Shown: in pieces, positions 1 to 13,200 of the stretch
How the letters are laid out: each line of letters opens with the position of its first letter
Position numbering within the stretch: the stretch's first letter is position 1
Origin: Nymphaea colorata
Taxonomy: Eukaryota > Streptophyta > Magnoliopsida > Nymphaeales > Nymphaeaceae
NCBI RefSeq assembly: GCF_008831285.2
Contig: NC_045138.2
Span: 29,049,934 to 29,113,933 of the forward strand
DNA: 64,000 nt
Direction of reading: 5' to 3'
Program-made: the position numbers and the translations under genes
The notes under the pieces: model-generated
Told to the model about the DNA's origin: nothing
What the model saw: the letters and a program-made list of their open reading frames with translations, nothing else
The model's database searches: none

Positions 1-750
1 CACCTTCAAAATCTGTTCTGTCGAGAATTGTGGATTTGATGTTTGGCATTTGAGTTGCTTCTACAATCTTGATCAAATTCTGCTGCAACATTTTTGTTTG
101 TGTTTGGCATATATTGGTGGTGCTAATTCTATAAATCTTTCTTTTCCTATTGCAATCATTATTTTTCTGGTTCTTCTGCAAGCTTTGACAACTACCTCAT
201 TTTCTCCGTTGTCCAAAAAACTTCTCTTTTTCCTCAGAAAACTGTATCCTTGGGCTTTCCGAAGAAGGCTATAACTTTTGTTCGCGGTACTTTCTCCAGA
301 ATCTCCACCTTTAGTTCTGTTGTTTCTGTTTGGGGTTGTCTGGAAGTCGGGCTGTTTTTATGACAAAATTGGACATAGCAAGGCGATACTGTACTGCTAG
401 TGGAGCGTCATGGTGGTCCTAGCCATTCTTCTCTTTACACTTGACTGGTTCATCTCCTCTCAAAGTTTCTGCAACTCCAAAAGTCTGAGCAATCCTTTCA
501 TGTGTGAAGCCTTGGAGGAATCAGGCCTCACATTCTGCAGGGTATAGAAGAGCAAATCTCTAGACGGATACATATCATAACCGACACTATAGGAATGTTT
601 TGATTTGTCATACGGGGATTGTATTGAAATTTGCCTTTTTTCACACTGTTTATTGTGGGATCTGGTCCTAACGCGGCTTCGCACATGGATGGTTTCCAAA
701 TATGAGAGCATCTTGTGGGATGTATATTCTTTTTTTGCTTGGAATCCAAG

Positions 751-837
751 CAAACCGGGACAGCGGTTGATGCTCACGGTCTTCCGCAAGTGGCAGGCCA
801 GGCTTATATTCTTGCAGTTGGTGAGATTCTGAGCTAA
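751..837 (+). CDS. Possible terminal coding exon of a gene entering from the left
   Basis: After an AG at 749-750 that follows a pyrimidine-rich run, one frame reads QTGTAVDAHGLPQVAGQAY and ends ILAVGEILS before TAA at 835-837. The amino-acid composition looks like real protein rather than random translation. No family is recognised and the upstream exons cannot be placed, so this may equally be chance. Overlapping open frames on both strands weaken the case. Confidence 0.2.
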   Translation, partial: QTGTAVDAHGLPQVAGQAYILAVGEILS

Positions 838-1625
838 GAAAGGAGAAAAAGCTGCTTGTTCATGCGACCAACTTCAGATGTAAGCTGCTTGTTGTAATAC
901 GAGTTGTTTGTGTTTCGCCTTCGTACTTCCAATGAAGTAACATGAGTTCCGTCTAAATTAACGGATTAATGGACTCTTAGTCTTATGATGACCTTCAAGC
1001 TGAAAAAGCTTAGGAGTTTATATGAAAGAAAAAATCCATGATACTGATAGAAAAATAAAAGCAAATTTCTCCGGTTGCACTAATTATGCCTATGTGTCTT
1101 TTAGTTGACAAATGAACACGGGAGTTGTTCAAAATTGTCGCTACGAAAAGACGATTCCGAACCCAACCGTCCATTTAATACACAAAGTTGACAGCCATTT
1201 GCCACTACAAAGTCTACGAGAATTTCTGCATCATTTTCTCCTTCTATTTCTGTAAATTCAGCGACAAGAGAATGGCAATGGGCGCCTTTGGTTTTGAATA
1301 ACTTGAGAACCATCGATTCTCTCTCTCTCTCTCTCTCTTTAACGCAAAAACTGAGATCTGATTGCAGGTTTTGGTCTGCAAGTGAGTCCATGTGTGTTTT
1401 TGGAGACATCTGATAAAATTGAAACGATATAAGAGCTCATTTGTCTCTCAATGGGAATGGGGAGAGGTGGGTTTCCGCCATCTTTTCTCTAGGCTGTGAT
1501 GGGAATTGTAAACCTCTCACTGAAAATTTACTAAAACAACTGTCCATCAACATCAAAGTGACCAATTGTGGGAACACAAGTGTCGGTGTAAGCGCGTAGT
1601 GTGTTGCTTACAGATTGGAAAAAAA

Positions 1626-1630
<5 letters not shown>

Positions 1631-1677
<47 letters not shown>
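1631..1677. repeat. (TA)n microsatellite
   Basis: About 47 bases of uninterrupted TA dinucleotides. It is one of roughly ten TA tracts in the window. Confidence 0.95.
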
Positions 1678-1683
<6 letters not shown>

Positions 1684-2764
1684 AAACCAAAGCTGCAACC
1701 ATTGACTACTGTTAGGTCGGTCTTGTGACCAAGCAGAACCATAAATTGCTGTTCTAAGACGCCACAAGCGTGAACCTCAAATTTAAACGGGTCCCAACAA
1801 ATGTTGTAAATATCGGTTCCTACTTCACATCAAAAACTTCAAAAAATGATATTAGAGAAGTATTTTGAATAGGCAGCCTCTAGGGAGTTGTATTATACAA
1901 TTTTTTATTTTTAAAAATTACAATATTTAATAGAGCATATTCGTTTTTCTACACTCAGTTAGCATTATTCCAGTTTGTGACTGATAGGATAAATATCAGA
2001 CGATACGCCGCAGATTTTGACAACTTATATGAACTTTCTCATGTTTCAATGAACTTGAGAAATTTCTAAAGCAATAAGGGTAGAATCCTGAGAAAATTCA
2101 ATAACATAAGGCGTTGAAAAAGTGAAATTAGATAGAAAGACTCATATCTTGGAAAAAATCAATGAAGTTATTCATCTATATATTTTAACAATATAAATTG
2201 TACAAATTCAAACAGTTTGAGAAAAATATAGGCAGGAAGTTAATATGTCAATAAATGCCAATATCTTAATATTGGTCCACTCTTTGAAAATATCGGATAC
2301 TTGGCATTTCATCGACTCAGGAGAACAACGAAATAAGGTCACTGTATTTTCAATAAAAACTGGTTTTCTTTCATTTCAGAAATCTAAACGACTGGATTTC
2401 CTGAATAAGATTTGTTTTCGAGAGCAAAAATCGAAATGATCACATGCAGTACGTGACCATTTGTGTGTTTAAAAGTATGAAAATTAAGAAATCCGTGATA
2501 ATATCGAGATGGTACCGGCCGGTTGTTCACTGATTTCTAAATGCAGAAAAAATAGCGATATTTTCATGTTTCTGCAATCGTCACTGCGCATCTCAAAGAT
2601 GCCTCCTCTTCGTCTCCATCTGCTTTAAAAATTTCACTTTCCTCTTCTTCCTTTTCGTCCTTCTCTTTCCCCAAACGTTCGGCAGACTACTAACCTCGAT
2701 AACCTATTCGCGTTTTTAGTTCCTGTTTGTGTTTTCTGGATTTTATTTACCACTTTTGAGTTCT

Positions 2765-5700
2765 ATGGAGGAAGCGCACCCGGGGCTCCATGAAGGAGCT
2801 GCAGACGATTCGTGTGGGGAATGCCTTGATCTGACAAGCTGCCAACTCCATGATCTCGATGGGATTGAGATCCCCAGGAGCCTGGTGGAATTGGAGTTGA
2901 CGGCGAATCGACTCTCGGAGTTGGACCCAAGAATCGGCGAACTCTCTCTGCTGAAGAAGCTCTGCCTCCGCCAGAATCTCTTAACCGACGAGAGTGTTGA
3001 ACCTCTCTCTCGATGGGCTGCAATTTCCGGGCTTCACGTACGTGTTATATTCGATGCTGCCCTTTATCTCGTTTGTTGATGTCTATTTGACCTCTTATCG
3101 TTGTTTGTATGGTTGAAGTTTCCTTTTTCCCAGTCAGTGAGGATCGTATTTGTGGTTTTTAGTGGAATTTTGATTGCTAAGTATATGATTTTCATCTCAA
3201 GATTGAGATTTTCAGAATATTGGTGCTTGGGGATTAATGAAGTGCGATAAACAAGTATACCATCCAAACTAATCCGCCCAGCTTCCCTGTCAACGGACGG
3301 CCTATTTGGCATTTCACTTTTCGAGGCTTAATATGTCTTTCTTTTCCAGTTGATTATTCTCAGGTTCCATGGTATTCGATATATGGAATTAGTATGTGTA
3401 CGTTTTACCTGGGTTTATCGATTTTATGGATAACAAATGATGGTACGTGCATCTCATATGATTCGAATTCATGTGGTTCGAAAATCATGTGATTCCAAAT
3501 GGTGCCGTCAAATGCAGCCTTGATTAACAGGAGGAGCATGTAGAAGTGGCTGCTTGTGTGATTCAAAATGATTTCTCTGAATTTCCATGCTTATGTCGTT
3601 ACAATAAGTTGAGCACTAACTAGAAAAATCCTAACACATTGTAGAGAGAATGGTTCTATTATGAGAGTATGCTACTTCTGTCTTCTAGAGGTAGGTGGCT
3701 TAACTGCTACAATATTGTCCTGGTCTACACCGACCTAGAGTCAACTAAGTGTTGTTTCAGACAGAAATTTGTTGATAGTTTCACCCATCCATTTCTGTTC
3801 TGGCGATATAAGAACTTAGCTTAAAATTTGTTACTCAAACTCTCACCGTTAGTTTTTCTAGCTAGAACGAGACGTCAGTTCAGTGCCTACTTGCACATGG
3901 AGACTTGTGATGCTCCGTTCTGCATCCGGCTCTTATCATTAAGGTCCTTCGCATCAAATCTGTTCTCTGTTGATACTTTTCTCTGTCAAAAGGGGGAAAT
4001 TTCCCAATAAAACCCATCTTCTGATTTTACCTTCCAGAAACAGCAGTTGATTTTGTGGTTAAGTTTGTGCCAATCATTTTCAACCTTGCAACAGCAAAAT
4101 TGCTTTCCTTTTTATTGTTAATGACTACTATTCCAAAAAGAGCAGTTTAAATTTTAAACATTAAAGGACTGGTCATATGAACCTTACAGTTAACTTGAAC
4201 CAACAAGTTAGGTCCTTATCTTTCCTTTTTGTCAACAGCACTAGTCTTAACATTTCTATAAAAAATTGCCTGTTCCTGTCATTCAGCAAAAGCATGTCAG
4301 TTATACTGCTCTCTCTATTTCACTTGATAATTATATCTTTTCCTCGTATGTCATTGCCATTATACCAAAATAAGTTTTCATGTTTGTCTGTCCTGAAGTC
4401 CCAAGTGTCGACTGGTGGTTCTGACAAGTGAACTTGTTACTCCTCAGAAAGTGAAACACAAGTGAACTTATTAGTTATTACTTCGCAGTTGATCCTTCTG
4501 ACTGCTTTACAATGTAGGTACCTATAGTTCATTTCCATGACTGTCTACTCTATAATTTGACGTCCTATTTTTAGCCTTGATTCAAACTTCTTGAGTCTAT
4601 TCAAATTTACGTTACCTTAAGAAAATCTAACAATAAAAGTATAATGAAACTCAAGTGAAAAAAATCCATCATTCTTGCTTGAGCTAAAATGTCTACTCTA
4701 AAATATGTCTTGCTTAATGAAAGAGCACTTGAGAAGACCTGCACTTCCAAGCAAGCAAGTGATTAGACTATGTCAGTAGCAAGCAGTATTTAATTTTCTT
4801 TTTTATTAGTCAAGGAATCAACTGATCTATAAGAAAGAAAGCATATAAAAGCAATCTCGCTTTTTTCTGTTGTAAAGTTTAACACCAAAAAATAGAGGCA
4901 TACTTTTCATGGGCAGCCTCTTTTTTATGTTTGTCTAATTATATGTGTTGGCATTTAGCAGTCCCATATATCTTATTTGCATGTCTAGGAGACTAGGAAC
5001 TTCATCCAGTTCACTGTTATGTTCCTTTATCGCAATGCCATTAGAAGAGGGCGCTTAGAGCTTTCATAAAGTTTCATTGACTTATTTTGTGGATTTTCTC
5101 GCATCTCTCTGAAAAGAGAACCTTTTTTTGTAATGCTGCAGGAGCTTGTTCTAAGGGATAATAAGCTTACAAAATTACCGGATGTCAGCAATTTCAAGAA
5201 CCTTCTGCTTTTTGATGTGTCGTTCAATGAGATATCTTCCTTGAATGGATTATCTAAAGTATCAAACACGCTTAAAGAGCTCTATGTTTCCAAGAATGAA
5301 GTGACTAAAATGGAGGAGCTGGAGCACCTGCATGAACTGCAAATTCTTGAACTTGGCTCAAATAGATTACGAGTAGGAACTCTCATACTACTTGAATTAT
5401 AAACTTAGAAATCATAAATCATTATTTTGTCCTTCCATGCCACTGCTGAAACTGACATATTGATTGATGTTCTATTTCAGGTAATGGAAAATTTGCATAC
5501 TCTGAAAAAATTACAGGAGCTTTGGTTGGGCAGGAATCGAATACGTGCAGTAAACCTTTGTGGGCTACAGAACATACGGAAGCTAAGCTTGCAGAGCAAC
5601 CGTTTAACGTCTATGTTAGGATTTCAAGTATGCAATTATTGAAGTTGTTTGCTTAGAAGATCCCCTTCTTTGTTTTCTTAAAGAAGCTGATGTTCGTATG

Positions 5701-7020
5701 CATGACTTTTAGAATTTAGTTGACCTGGCTATTTGCATTACTTTTTAGTTTGACTAGAAACTGTTTCCAAGTTATTTTGCATGACTTTAATTTCATCTCC
5801 AGTATCTCTTTTTTCTTTTTACTTCTTTCCTATCTTCCGCTCTGGGAAATCCTGTATTGTCTGAATCAAAATTTGGTCTCATTATAAGCTTACTGGAGAA
5901 AAAGGGGAAATTTGGGATTTGAGATTCTTGACAGTGTTGTTACAAACGGTTTAAAAGAAATGGAACAGCGGAAACTTCATAATTGTTGGTCATGAAATTC
6001 ATGGACATATTATTATTTTGTGAAAACCAATCAATGTTGTGTCCAGAATTGCATAAAGCTATTCCGAGGTAATCTATTTGCATTAAAGCTTTGCCTATAT
6101 TTTGTTGGATTACTTGCATCATGCTTGTGGGAAATCAGAAAATTATATTGGTAAATGTAATTAATTTTTCTGGAGGAAGAAATTGCACAAATCATTATAC
6201 TCCCAAAATTCATGAAGTGGCATCTTATTGAGTGGATGGATTGTTTTTACTTGTGTTTGTGATATCCTTGTTATATGTTTTAAAATGTCTGAAATCTGCA
6301 TAATTGCAGTCTGATGTGATTGATAATATATGCATCTCTACAGGAGTGTATTGCTTTGGAGGAGCTGTATCTGAGCCATAATGGCATATCTAAGATGGAA
6401 GGATTATCCACATTAATTAACCTCCGTGTGTTGGATGTGTCGTCAAATAAAGTCACAGAAATTAGTGATATTGAGAAGTTAACAAGGTAGGAACATAAGA
6501 TCATCCGATCTTGCAAGTTGCAAGTGGTATAATTTTGTGCGTTTGACTGACACTGACACTTACAGATTGGAGGACTTATGGTTGAATGACAATCAAATTG
6601 TCTCGTTGGAGGGCATTGAGTCAGCAGTTGCCAGCTCCAAAGAGAAGCTTACGACCATATACCTTGAGCACAACCCATGTGTATGTCTCCTTGATCTTGG
6701 TTACAATTCTGTTGTAGTAATCCTCATTAGGGAACGCTAGAGTGCAAAATTGATTGGCTCAACTCTTCCAGCAGTGGGTAGCTCACTGATTAAGGAAAGC
6801 AACCTTTTCTTTTTTCAAAGGCTGATTAGCAGGATTTCATGTGTGAGGAGCAAAATTAAGTTAACTTGCAATCACATGATTTGCACTGATCCTCTTGGAT
6901 AGAAAATCATTAAAATATGGTGTTTCTTGGTTTGTACAGGCCAAGTTGCCGGACTATGCAAGCATGCTGAGGAATGTGTTTCCAAATCTGCAGCAGATTG
7001 ATTCTCATGTGTTTTTGTAG
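2765..7020 (+). CDS. SDS22: SDS22-like leucine-rich-repeat regulatory subunit of protein phosphatase 1
   Basis: Exons are 2765-3037, 5142-5372, 5481-5627, 6344-6486, 6566-6680 and 6940-7020, giving 990 nt and 329 residues. All introns are GT-AG and every junction keeps frame. The protein is almost entirely a run of short SDS22-type leucine-rich repeats (pattern LxxLxLxxNxI), for example LVELELTANRLSEL, LKELYVSKNEV, LQELWLGRNRI and LEELYLSHNGI. It ends with the usual LRR cap, here NPC-AKLPDYASMLRNVFP then LQQIDSHVFL. In yeast and animals SDS22 binds the PP1 catalytic subunit and controls its maturation and localisation; a plant homologue of about 328 aa is known. The start at 2765 is chosen because the protein begins MEEAHPG; an in-frame ATG at 2729 would add 12 residues. 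Intron 1 is the longest, 2.1 kb. The gene converges on the MUN-domain gene. Confidence 0.93.
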
Positions 7021-8145
7021 GATTTGATTGTTTCTTATTAGTTATTTTGCTGAACCAGTGGATTTTACTTGTTCATGTGGTATACCTGATTGTCATGTAC
7101 TTATAAATTTTGTCAACTATTTAATGGTCCTATGTTTTTGTTTCGATTTTGGACGAAAGTCTGGAACGGGCAGTTCGTGGCAGCATTAGTTGAGACTAGG
7201 AGACAGTTTTCGGACTAGCAAAAAGAAAAGGTGCTACACTAAAGCATGTACATCATTGTACATCACTGACGTTCTGCTGTGTTCAATAGTGTGGGCGAAT
7301 GGTATATACTCAACCGCTGCTTAACTGGGAATAGGGACCAGACAAACTGTCCTGGTTAAATGTTTGTCTATTGCCTGCATGGCGGAGGAGAAATCCCTTT
7401 TTCTAGGAAAAGGGACACACAGAAAACCACAATGCATCCTGTTTTCTAATGAAAGCCACCTGTTCTTTCCCTGGATGAGGCATTTCACCCGCAACTGTTA
7501 ATCTCTTGATCTGGGAGCTGTGTTCAGCTAGTGAGAGTGCTTGAATTTGTTCATCAAATTAGTTGTATGAGTAAACTGTGGTTTTTCTTATCCCAAAAGC
7601 GAACGAATCGGCTTCCCTTTTTGCTCCTACACTCCTGTTTTGTATTAAAAGGTCAGTTTATTGTACTGAGCTTGTTTATGAGATGTATATGAAACAGTGA
7701 ATATTTGTGAACAATTATTTATTCTCAATGAATGAGCCTGAATAAGGCCAGCTCTTGTTTGGCTTGTATCGCAGCTTGCTAAAGTCCATTTCAGGACATG
7801 GGCCCTACTTGTATTGTTTCTCTTTATGGGCCCAGACCACTCAAACTTTGTCTTAAAACTATGTCTCTCATGAATTCCTGTGGAAAAGGATCTTTGAATG
7901 GGGTTTCCCTGACTTGCGGGCGCAACTTTCCCTTGGTAACTCTTGCAAATGGGGGTTTGCAAAAGCACACTATCTTACAGTGGACATTAAAACCATGAGC
8001 TTAAACGCCAGGTCTCCCACTTGGTTTCACCGTCATACCGTACAATAATTGGGCATATTTATCTCTTTGATACCGCTATTTAAACATGTATAGGACAAAT
8101 AGTCACAAATAAAGAGCCTAAACGGCTGAATTTGGTGAACTCGGG

Positions 8146-8193
8146 CTGTTTATGTTAGACTAGTATCGACTGTTTATGTTAGACTAGTATTGA
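8146..8193. repeat. 24 bp tandem duplication
   Basis: Two adjacent copies of a 24-base unit starting CTGTTTATGTTAGACTAGTA, differing only at the last positions. Confidence 0.85.
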
Positions 8194-9108
8194 CGCACAA
8201 TAGTTTTTTCTAATGTTTATTTAGGGAAACAGCCTTCAACCTAAAACCCTCAAGATCATAGCCTTATGCCTTCAAAGTTCTTGTTTATTATGGGGCATGG
8301 TAGACTTACGGTACACTATAAGCTCGGTTGTCGTGCTTACCACAATTTGCAGCACAATAAAGTACCACACTGGAGGCGACCATTAGATTTGAATCTTGAT
8401 GCTTTCACCGTTGTTATGTGCACGCCTTACTGAATGAAGTGACCTCTCCCGTCACTTTTTAAGTGTCGCTAGAAGTCCCACTAAGCCCTTCCAGCTTCCC
8501 CAACCCAACTTCTCTTCAACGACTAACAATTCTTGGCATGTCTATTACAAATGAGGACAACCGATGGTCTTTCCATTGTTTCTTTGTTCTAATAAATTCC
8601 TTTCTTTCTTTGTTCTAATAAAGGCTGCCAGCTCGCAGCTTTTCTTTTTTCCTTTTTTTAAAAAAAAAAAATTCTAAGATGCTGTTAAGTAGATTAGTTT
8701 TTTTCTTGATATTCTTGCTTTTGACATAGCTTGCTTTCTCCCTTGTTGTGAGATTCTAATTTTCATCATAGTATGCCATGTGTGTCCAAGTAGTCCGCTA
8801 TAAGAAAAGTCATAATCATTTTAATTTTCTTTTCTTATTTAATTTTTTATTGTTTATATGTTTTGATTGAATTCATGTGATTTTCTATTGTATAGTGTGT
8901 CAGGTAATAGTTTATTAACTGTTTATAAGCTATGAATGGTCAACACGAGGTAAATATGTTTTTTTATATTATTGTAGCATATTAATTGTTGTTTTTCTTT
9001 TTTTATATTATTTTATGAATATTATATATTTTGGTCGTGAATCTTAGGCTTCGCTTGGCCTCATCTCATCTAACAACATTGGCTTTTACACCATGGTCTG
9101 CACTCATA

Positions 9109-9208
9109 TGCATCAATGTCGATGACATTGCTGAAAAGAACTCTGGTTTCAAGCTCATTGCATCAATATCGATGGCATTGCTCAAAAGGATACTGGTTTC
9201 AGGATCAT
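9109..9208. repeat. 50 bp imperfect tandem duplication
   Basis: Two adjacent 50-base units, at 9109 and 9159, both begin TGCATCAAT and share TCGATG-CATTGCT and CTGGTTTCA blocks. The 50-base period is not a multiple of three, so it would shift any reading frame running through it. The second unit in one frame reads INIDGIAQKDTGFRIIKIRT, which looks protein-like but is not recognised. Confidence 0.8.
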
Positions 9209-9313
9209 TAAGATTCGTACTCCGGGCAATTATCCAAAAGTCGACTCCGTGAAAACAGAAAGCCCAAGAGGAAGAGATGAACCAAGACGGAGAACGAAAT
9301 TGATGCACGTAAA

Positions 9314-9613
9314 ATGCTCAGCAGATGTTCTGTTTCTGAACCGAAGCCGTACCCAAGAAACAGGGATACGCATTTGAATCTAGAGATTTGCTACCTGAAG
9401 GCTCACTGTGGCATAAAAGGCTGGGTTTTCATCCGAAAACGTTCTCATGCCGTTAAAGAAAATTCACCAATGGGTGCAGTGTCAGATGATGATGTTGGCA
9501 CTCACCAAGCTACCATAACTGCCCTCAACAAGAACAAATTCAGTCATCTGCTAGATCACATTCCTAAACAGATACGCCGTCGGATGATCTCGCCCACCAA
9601 AAAAGGCACGTAA
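9314..9613 (+). CDS. Unrecognised 99-codon ORF, possibly a gene fragment
   Basis: An open frame from ATG at 9314 to TAA at 9611-9613 encodes a basic, lysine- and arginine-rich peptide ending KQIRRRMISPTKKGT. The composition, with an acidic SDDDVG patch and mixed polar residues, looks more protein-like than most random frames here. I recognise no domain. A different frame just upstream (about 9160-9370) is also open and protein-like, so this may be the frameshifted remains of one older gene. It could also be chance. Confidence 0.2.
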   Translation: MLSRCSVSEPKPYPRNRDTHLNLEICYLKAHCGIKGWVFIRKRSHAVKENSPMGAVSDDDVGTHQATITALNKNKFSHLLDHIPKQIRRRMISPTKKGT

Positions 9614-9830
9614 ACTTGTACCAGAATGGCGAGTGTCCATCAAAGGAATGAACAGCAGGAAAAAATGTGACTTCTCAAACAAAATGATCTGCTAATCTCG
9701 GCATTGGATCAGCAATAGCATACTGTGAAAGAACCAAAAGAAACATTCGAAATTTGAAAAACAATGAATACTACAAGAGACACACTAGTTGCATTACCCT
9801 GAAAAACGCCAGCTAAATCAAACCTTTAAG

Positions 9831-10097
9831 CTCATATGAATAAAAGAATCATCAATCATCAATCCATAAAGTCCCCAACATTCTACTATCAGATCAGCCC
9901 ATTTAATGGTTCAGGCCAGTGCAAGCTGCAACAGTACCCAACATATGACCCGCTAAGGAGCTAGCTCTTATATGAATAAAAGAATCATCAATCCAGGTCG
10001 ACCCCAACATTCAACAATCAGATATACCCATATAGCAGATGGTTCAGGCCAGTGAAAGCTGCAACATTCGCCCAGCAACCAGCTACGGGACTAGCTT
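9831..10097. repeat. About 133 bp imperfect tandem duplication
   Basis: Two adjacent units, 9831-9964 and 9965-10097, share ordered blocks: TATGAATAAAAGAATCATCA, CCCCAACATTC, ATCAGAT, GGTTCAGGCCAGTG and AGCTGCAACA, then a CAGCTA/GGAGCTAGCT-type end. They lie 140-400 bases beyond the stop codon of the MUN-domain gene, so they probably fall in or just past its 3' UTR. Confidence 0.85.
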
Positions 10098-10237
10098 TTT
10101 TCTTTTACAAATGTATCAGGTGGCACAAGGGTTGGTGAACCCTTCAGGAGAGTACCAATACTTTCTTCTAACTACATAATACAGTAGATACACACAGGAC
10201 TGCCTGTGAACCTTGTAATGAAGGCAAACACTGAACA

Positions 10238-13200
10238 CTACAGTTTCTTTGGCAGGCCGTAATTCTTTTTGAGGAATTTAGTAGCTGCTTCATCATTCCG
10301 ATGACAGAGAACCCGCAGGACTGTGTTGGGGTCTGATGGAGACCAGTTATCAGGAGTTGGAGGGAGAGGCAGCTTGGACATGGCAGGACCATAGGCCCGT
10401 GAAACTACCTGCTTAAACCGATCAATCACTTCTCCTGTCTCAGCACGGAAAAGAGGAAGTACATTTGTTACAGGTGTTGCCGCCTTCTCGACCAACTCTG
10501 GTGGCAACCCATCACCGTCAGCCACATACAAGTTTTTGAGGGATGTGAAATCTTCTTCTATTAACTGAGAATCACGGCGGGAGAAGGCACGATATGGACC
10601 ACCAGCAAGGAGCACCAGCAAGAACCCGTCAAAGGAGACTTTCATCAAGGCAGTTAGAACACGACTTCGGACTTTGTTGTGCACTGTGCTCGCAATTAAC
10701 TCAAGCTTTGGCTCTAATTCCTTAAGGAATTGTTCAACCCTTGAACTTGCTGGTTCCCCAACATACAGACCGTCCCAGAGAACATGACTCAGATCATGGA
10801 AAACAACCTTGTATGCAGTTGCCTCAGAGAGTTGTTGAATTCCTTCAAGACAACCAGCAAGAGAAAGCTCAAACTTGGCATCCTTCCCACTTGAAATGGA
10901 CATGGTAGTAGATTCTCCATTTCTCAAATGAGAGATTATTCTTTTGTCAAGAACCTCCAACTCCGTCCGGATCTGATGAAGAGTATTCATACGGACACAA
11001 AGCTGTGGCAGACCAAAAGCATGATCACCGTTTGCTGTGCCCACCTGTGATTTCTTTTTCATAGGCAACTTCTCTTTTTTCTTAAAAGCACCCAACTTTG
11101 AACTAGTCGTACATCTAGTCAATGCTGGTAGGGTGGGTAAGTAACTGCTCTTTGTTCCTACAAAGAATGGAAAAAATGAATCAGATTATTGCAGAATAAA
11201 CATTAAGAGATTTTGCAGACTTAGTTCATACCGCAACCAGATTTCGTCTTTGATACATAATGCTGAAGACCACGGTCTAGGCCGGATACTAGATCTGGAA
11301 GTAAATCTTGATGCATGGGAATTGGTAGCTGAAAGAATGCCTCAATTGTCTCATCCATCATTTGAAGAACTTCCACGACAGAAGGAGCAAACCTATCCTT
11401 GTTTGCCCTTGGATCCCACACCTACAGAAAAGCTGAATCCTGTTATATCATGTCAGCATGCTTTTCTTGGGCAACAGGCAAAACTTCACTGGCACATAGT
11501 TGTCTAAATCAAAAACTAAAGCTGCTCATTGTTCGTTGACAAGAAACAGCACAGTAAGAAGATGAAATAACTTACAGTGCAAATGCTACAGATTAGATAT
11601 AAAAGGATCAAAAATTGTTGACTATCATTCCTCAATATACCTAACAAGCCAAATTTTGCACCAGAAAAGCTTTTGTTTTGGTTTCTTCAGAAACTCCAAA
11701 GAAAGTAAATTATCAGCACTTAGTACACTCAGCAAGTTAATATCTGCACCAGAAAAGCATGCCCCAAATTTTCTCTTCAGTATAGATGCCCGTTCATGCA
11801 AAAGACTATTTCAAGTAAGCAGAACAATCTTTTCATGAATGGAGATTAAAAGGATAGGTTCGGAAGCAGTCGACACTAGCTGCCCATATCATAGTCCATT
11901 ATCAGAACCAAAATGCTTATTACAGCAAAAACATCAGATCTACAATGTCCAAAATAACTTGTGAGATATGATACGATAAGTACCTATCGCTGCCATTAAG
12001 AAGAAACACGTAGCAGTTAATCATACAGGTTATTTTAGGCTTTTAACTATTGCTGCAATGAAAAAATGTAGATTTGTGTACATGAACAAGGTCATCAAGA
12101 GTGTTACAGTTTACCTCATGCTGCAAGTTCCTGTCAACCCATTCCCTCAGTCTATCAACTCTCAACTTTATCCATATTTTGGCCAGATTAGCCATTGCAG
12201 ATTCAGCCTCATAAGGAGGCATCTCACGAATAATCGCCTTTCCGCCATCCTCGCTATCAACTGAGTCTTCTACAGCAATATTGACTAGGTCCTTCTCTAA
12301 CTTGTCTGCTGACTTTAGGACTTGGACAGCATCAGGAGTCAACTCAGTTACACCCGACATAAATTGCTTTAGCTCTCTTCCATAGCATGCATGGAGTGTC
12401 GCCACAGCCACACCAGCAGACAAAGGATGCCACTTCTTGAATATAGGACTAAAGATTTCTTTCTCATATTTTGCAAGATCACCTATGTCTCTTGCAAGAA
12501 CAGAAAGAACTGGAGATGGGTTCTTACTAGAACGCCTGTTTGAATCAACTTTTTCCATTTTCTGCATTCAAATAAATGTTATGATGAAATTAACTCAATT
12601 AAAACAAGAACTAATTTTCCAAAACAAGGTAATGTTCTATATTGCTAAACATGGAAAAAAGCGCAAATATGAGTGTGATTGCAAACATGGAACTAATCCT
12701 TGTCTCTCTTTTCTGCTTCCTTTTCCAAGAGGAGGATGACATTTCTCATTTTGCCCTTATTAAGAGACAGGCTGATGTAAGGGAACAGTAATAAAAAGGG
12801 AAATAAGAGGCATCTGAATCTGATTTTCCCTTGTAGGTCCCTTTCAGGGGCCACAAAGAAAAGACAGTTAACGTTCCTATATAACTTCCTCCCTCCCTCC
12901 TTCTTATTGTCGACCCCCTGTTGCTTTTTTTCTTGACTGAAGGTTGAATTGCCTCAAATGAACATGGAATTAGAGAGGTAAAGCTTTAAGATAGTCCAAC
13001 CTCACAGATCCAGCTATTACATTAGAACAAATTGCAATCTGCTTACCTGTGCAAAAGCTGTTCGTAGAGAAGACCTGATGTAGGTCTCAATCCTGTTGCG
13101 AGCAACATCAACTTCCCCCCTCCTTTTACGCCTATACTCAGTTGAAATATCTTCAACTAGTATCTTTGCAGCCAAAACACCCAAAGAAACAACACTCTGC

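Larger units (their letters stand above)
1..2764. other. Upstream region, no complete gene
   Basis: No gene can be assigned here apart from a possible small terminal exon near 751-837 (separate entry). The stretch is AT-rich and contains a GA/CT microsatellite at 1318-1340 and a long TA microsatellite at 1631-1677. The last 200 bases, from about 2580, are rich in C and T and probably contain the promoter and 5' UTR of the SDS22-like gene. I cannot pick a TATA box with confidence. Confidence 0.5.
7021..10237. other. Convergent intergenic region with short duplications
   Basis: This lies between the 3' ends of the SDS22-like and MUN-domain genes. It holds both 3' UTRs, a 24 bp tandem duplication at 8146-8193, a 50 bp duplication at 9109-9208, an unassigned ORF near 9314-9613 and a roughly 133 bp imperfect duplication at 9831-10097. 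Nothing else coding is recognised. Confidence 0.6.

Noticed and set aside
10168-10392. Minus-strand ORF overlapping the end of the MUN-domain gene
   Set aside because: It is an out-of-frame shadow of the well-supported exon 5.
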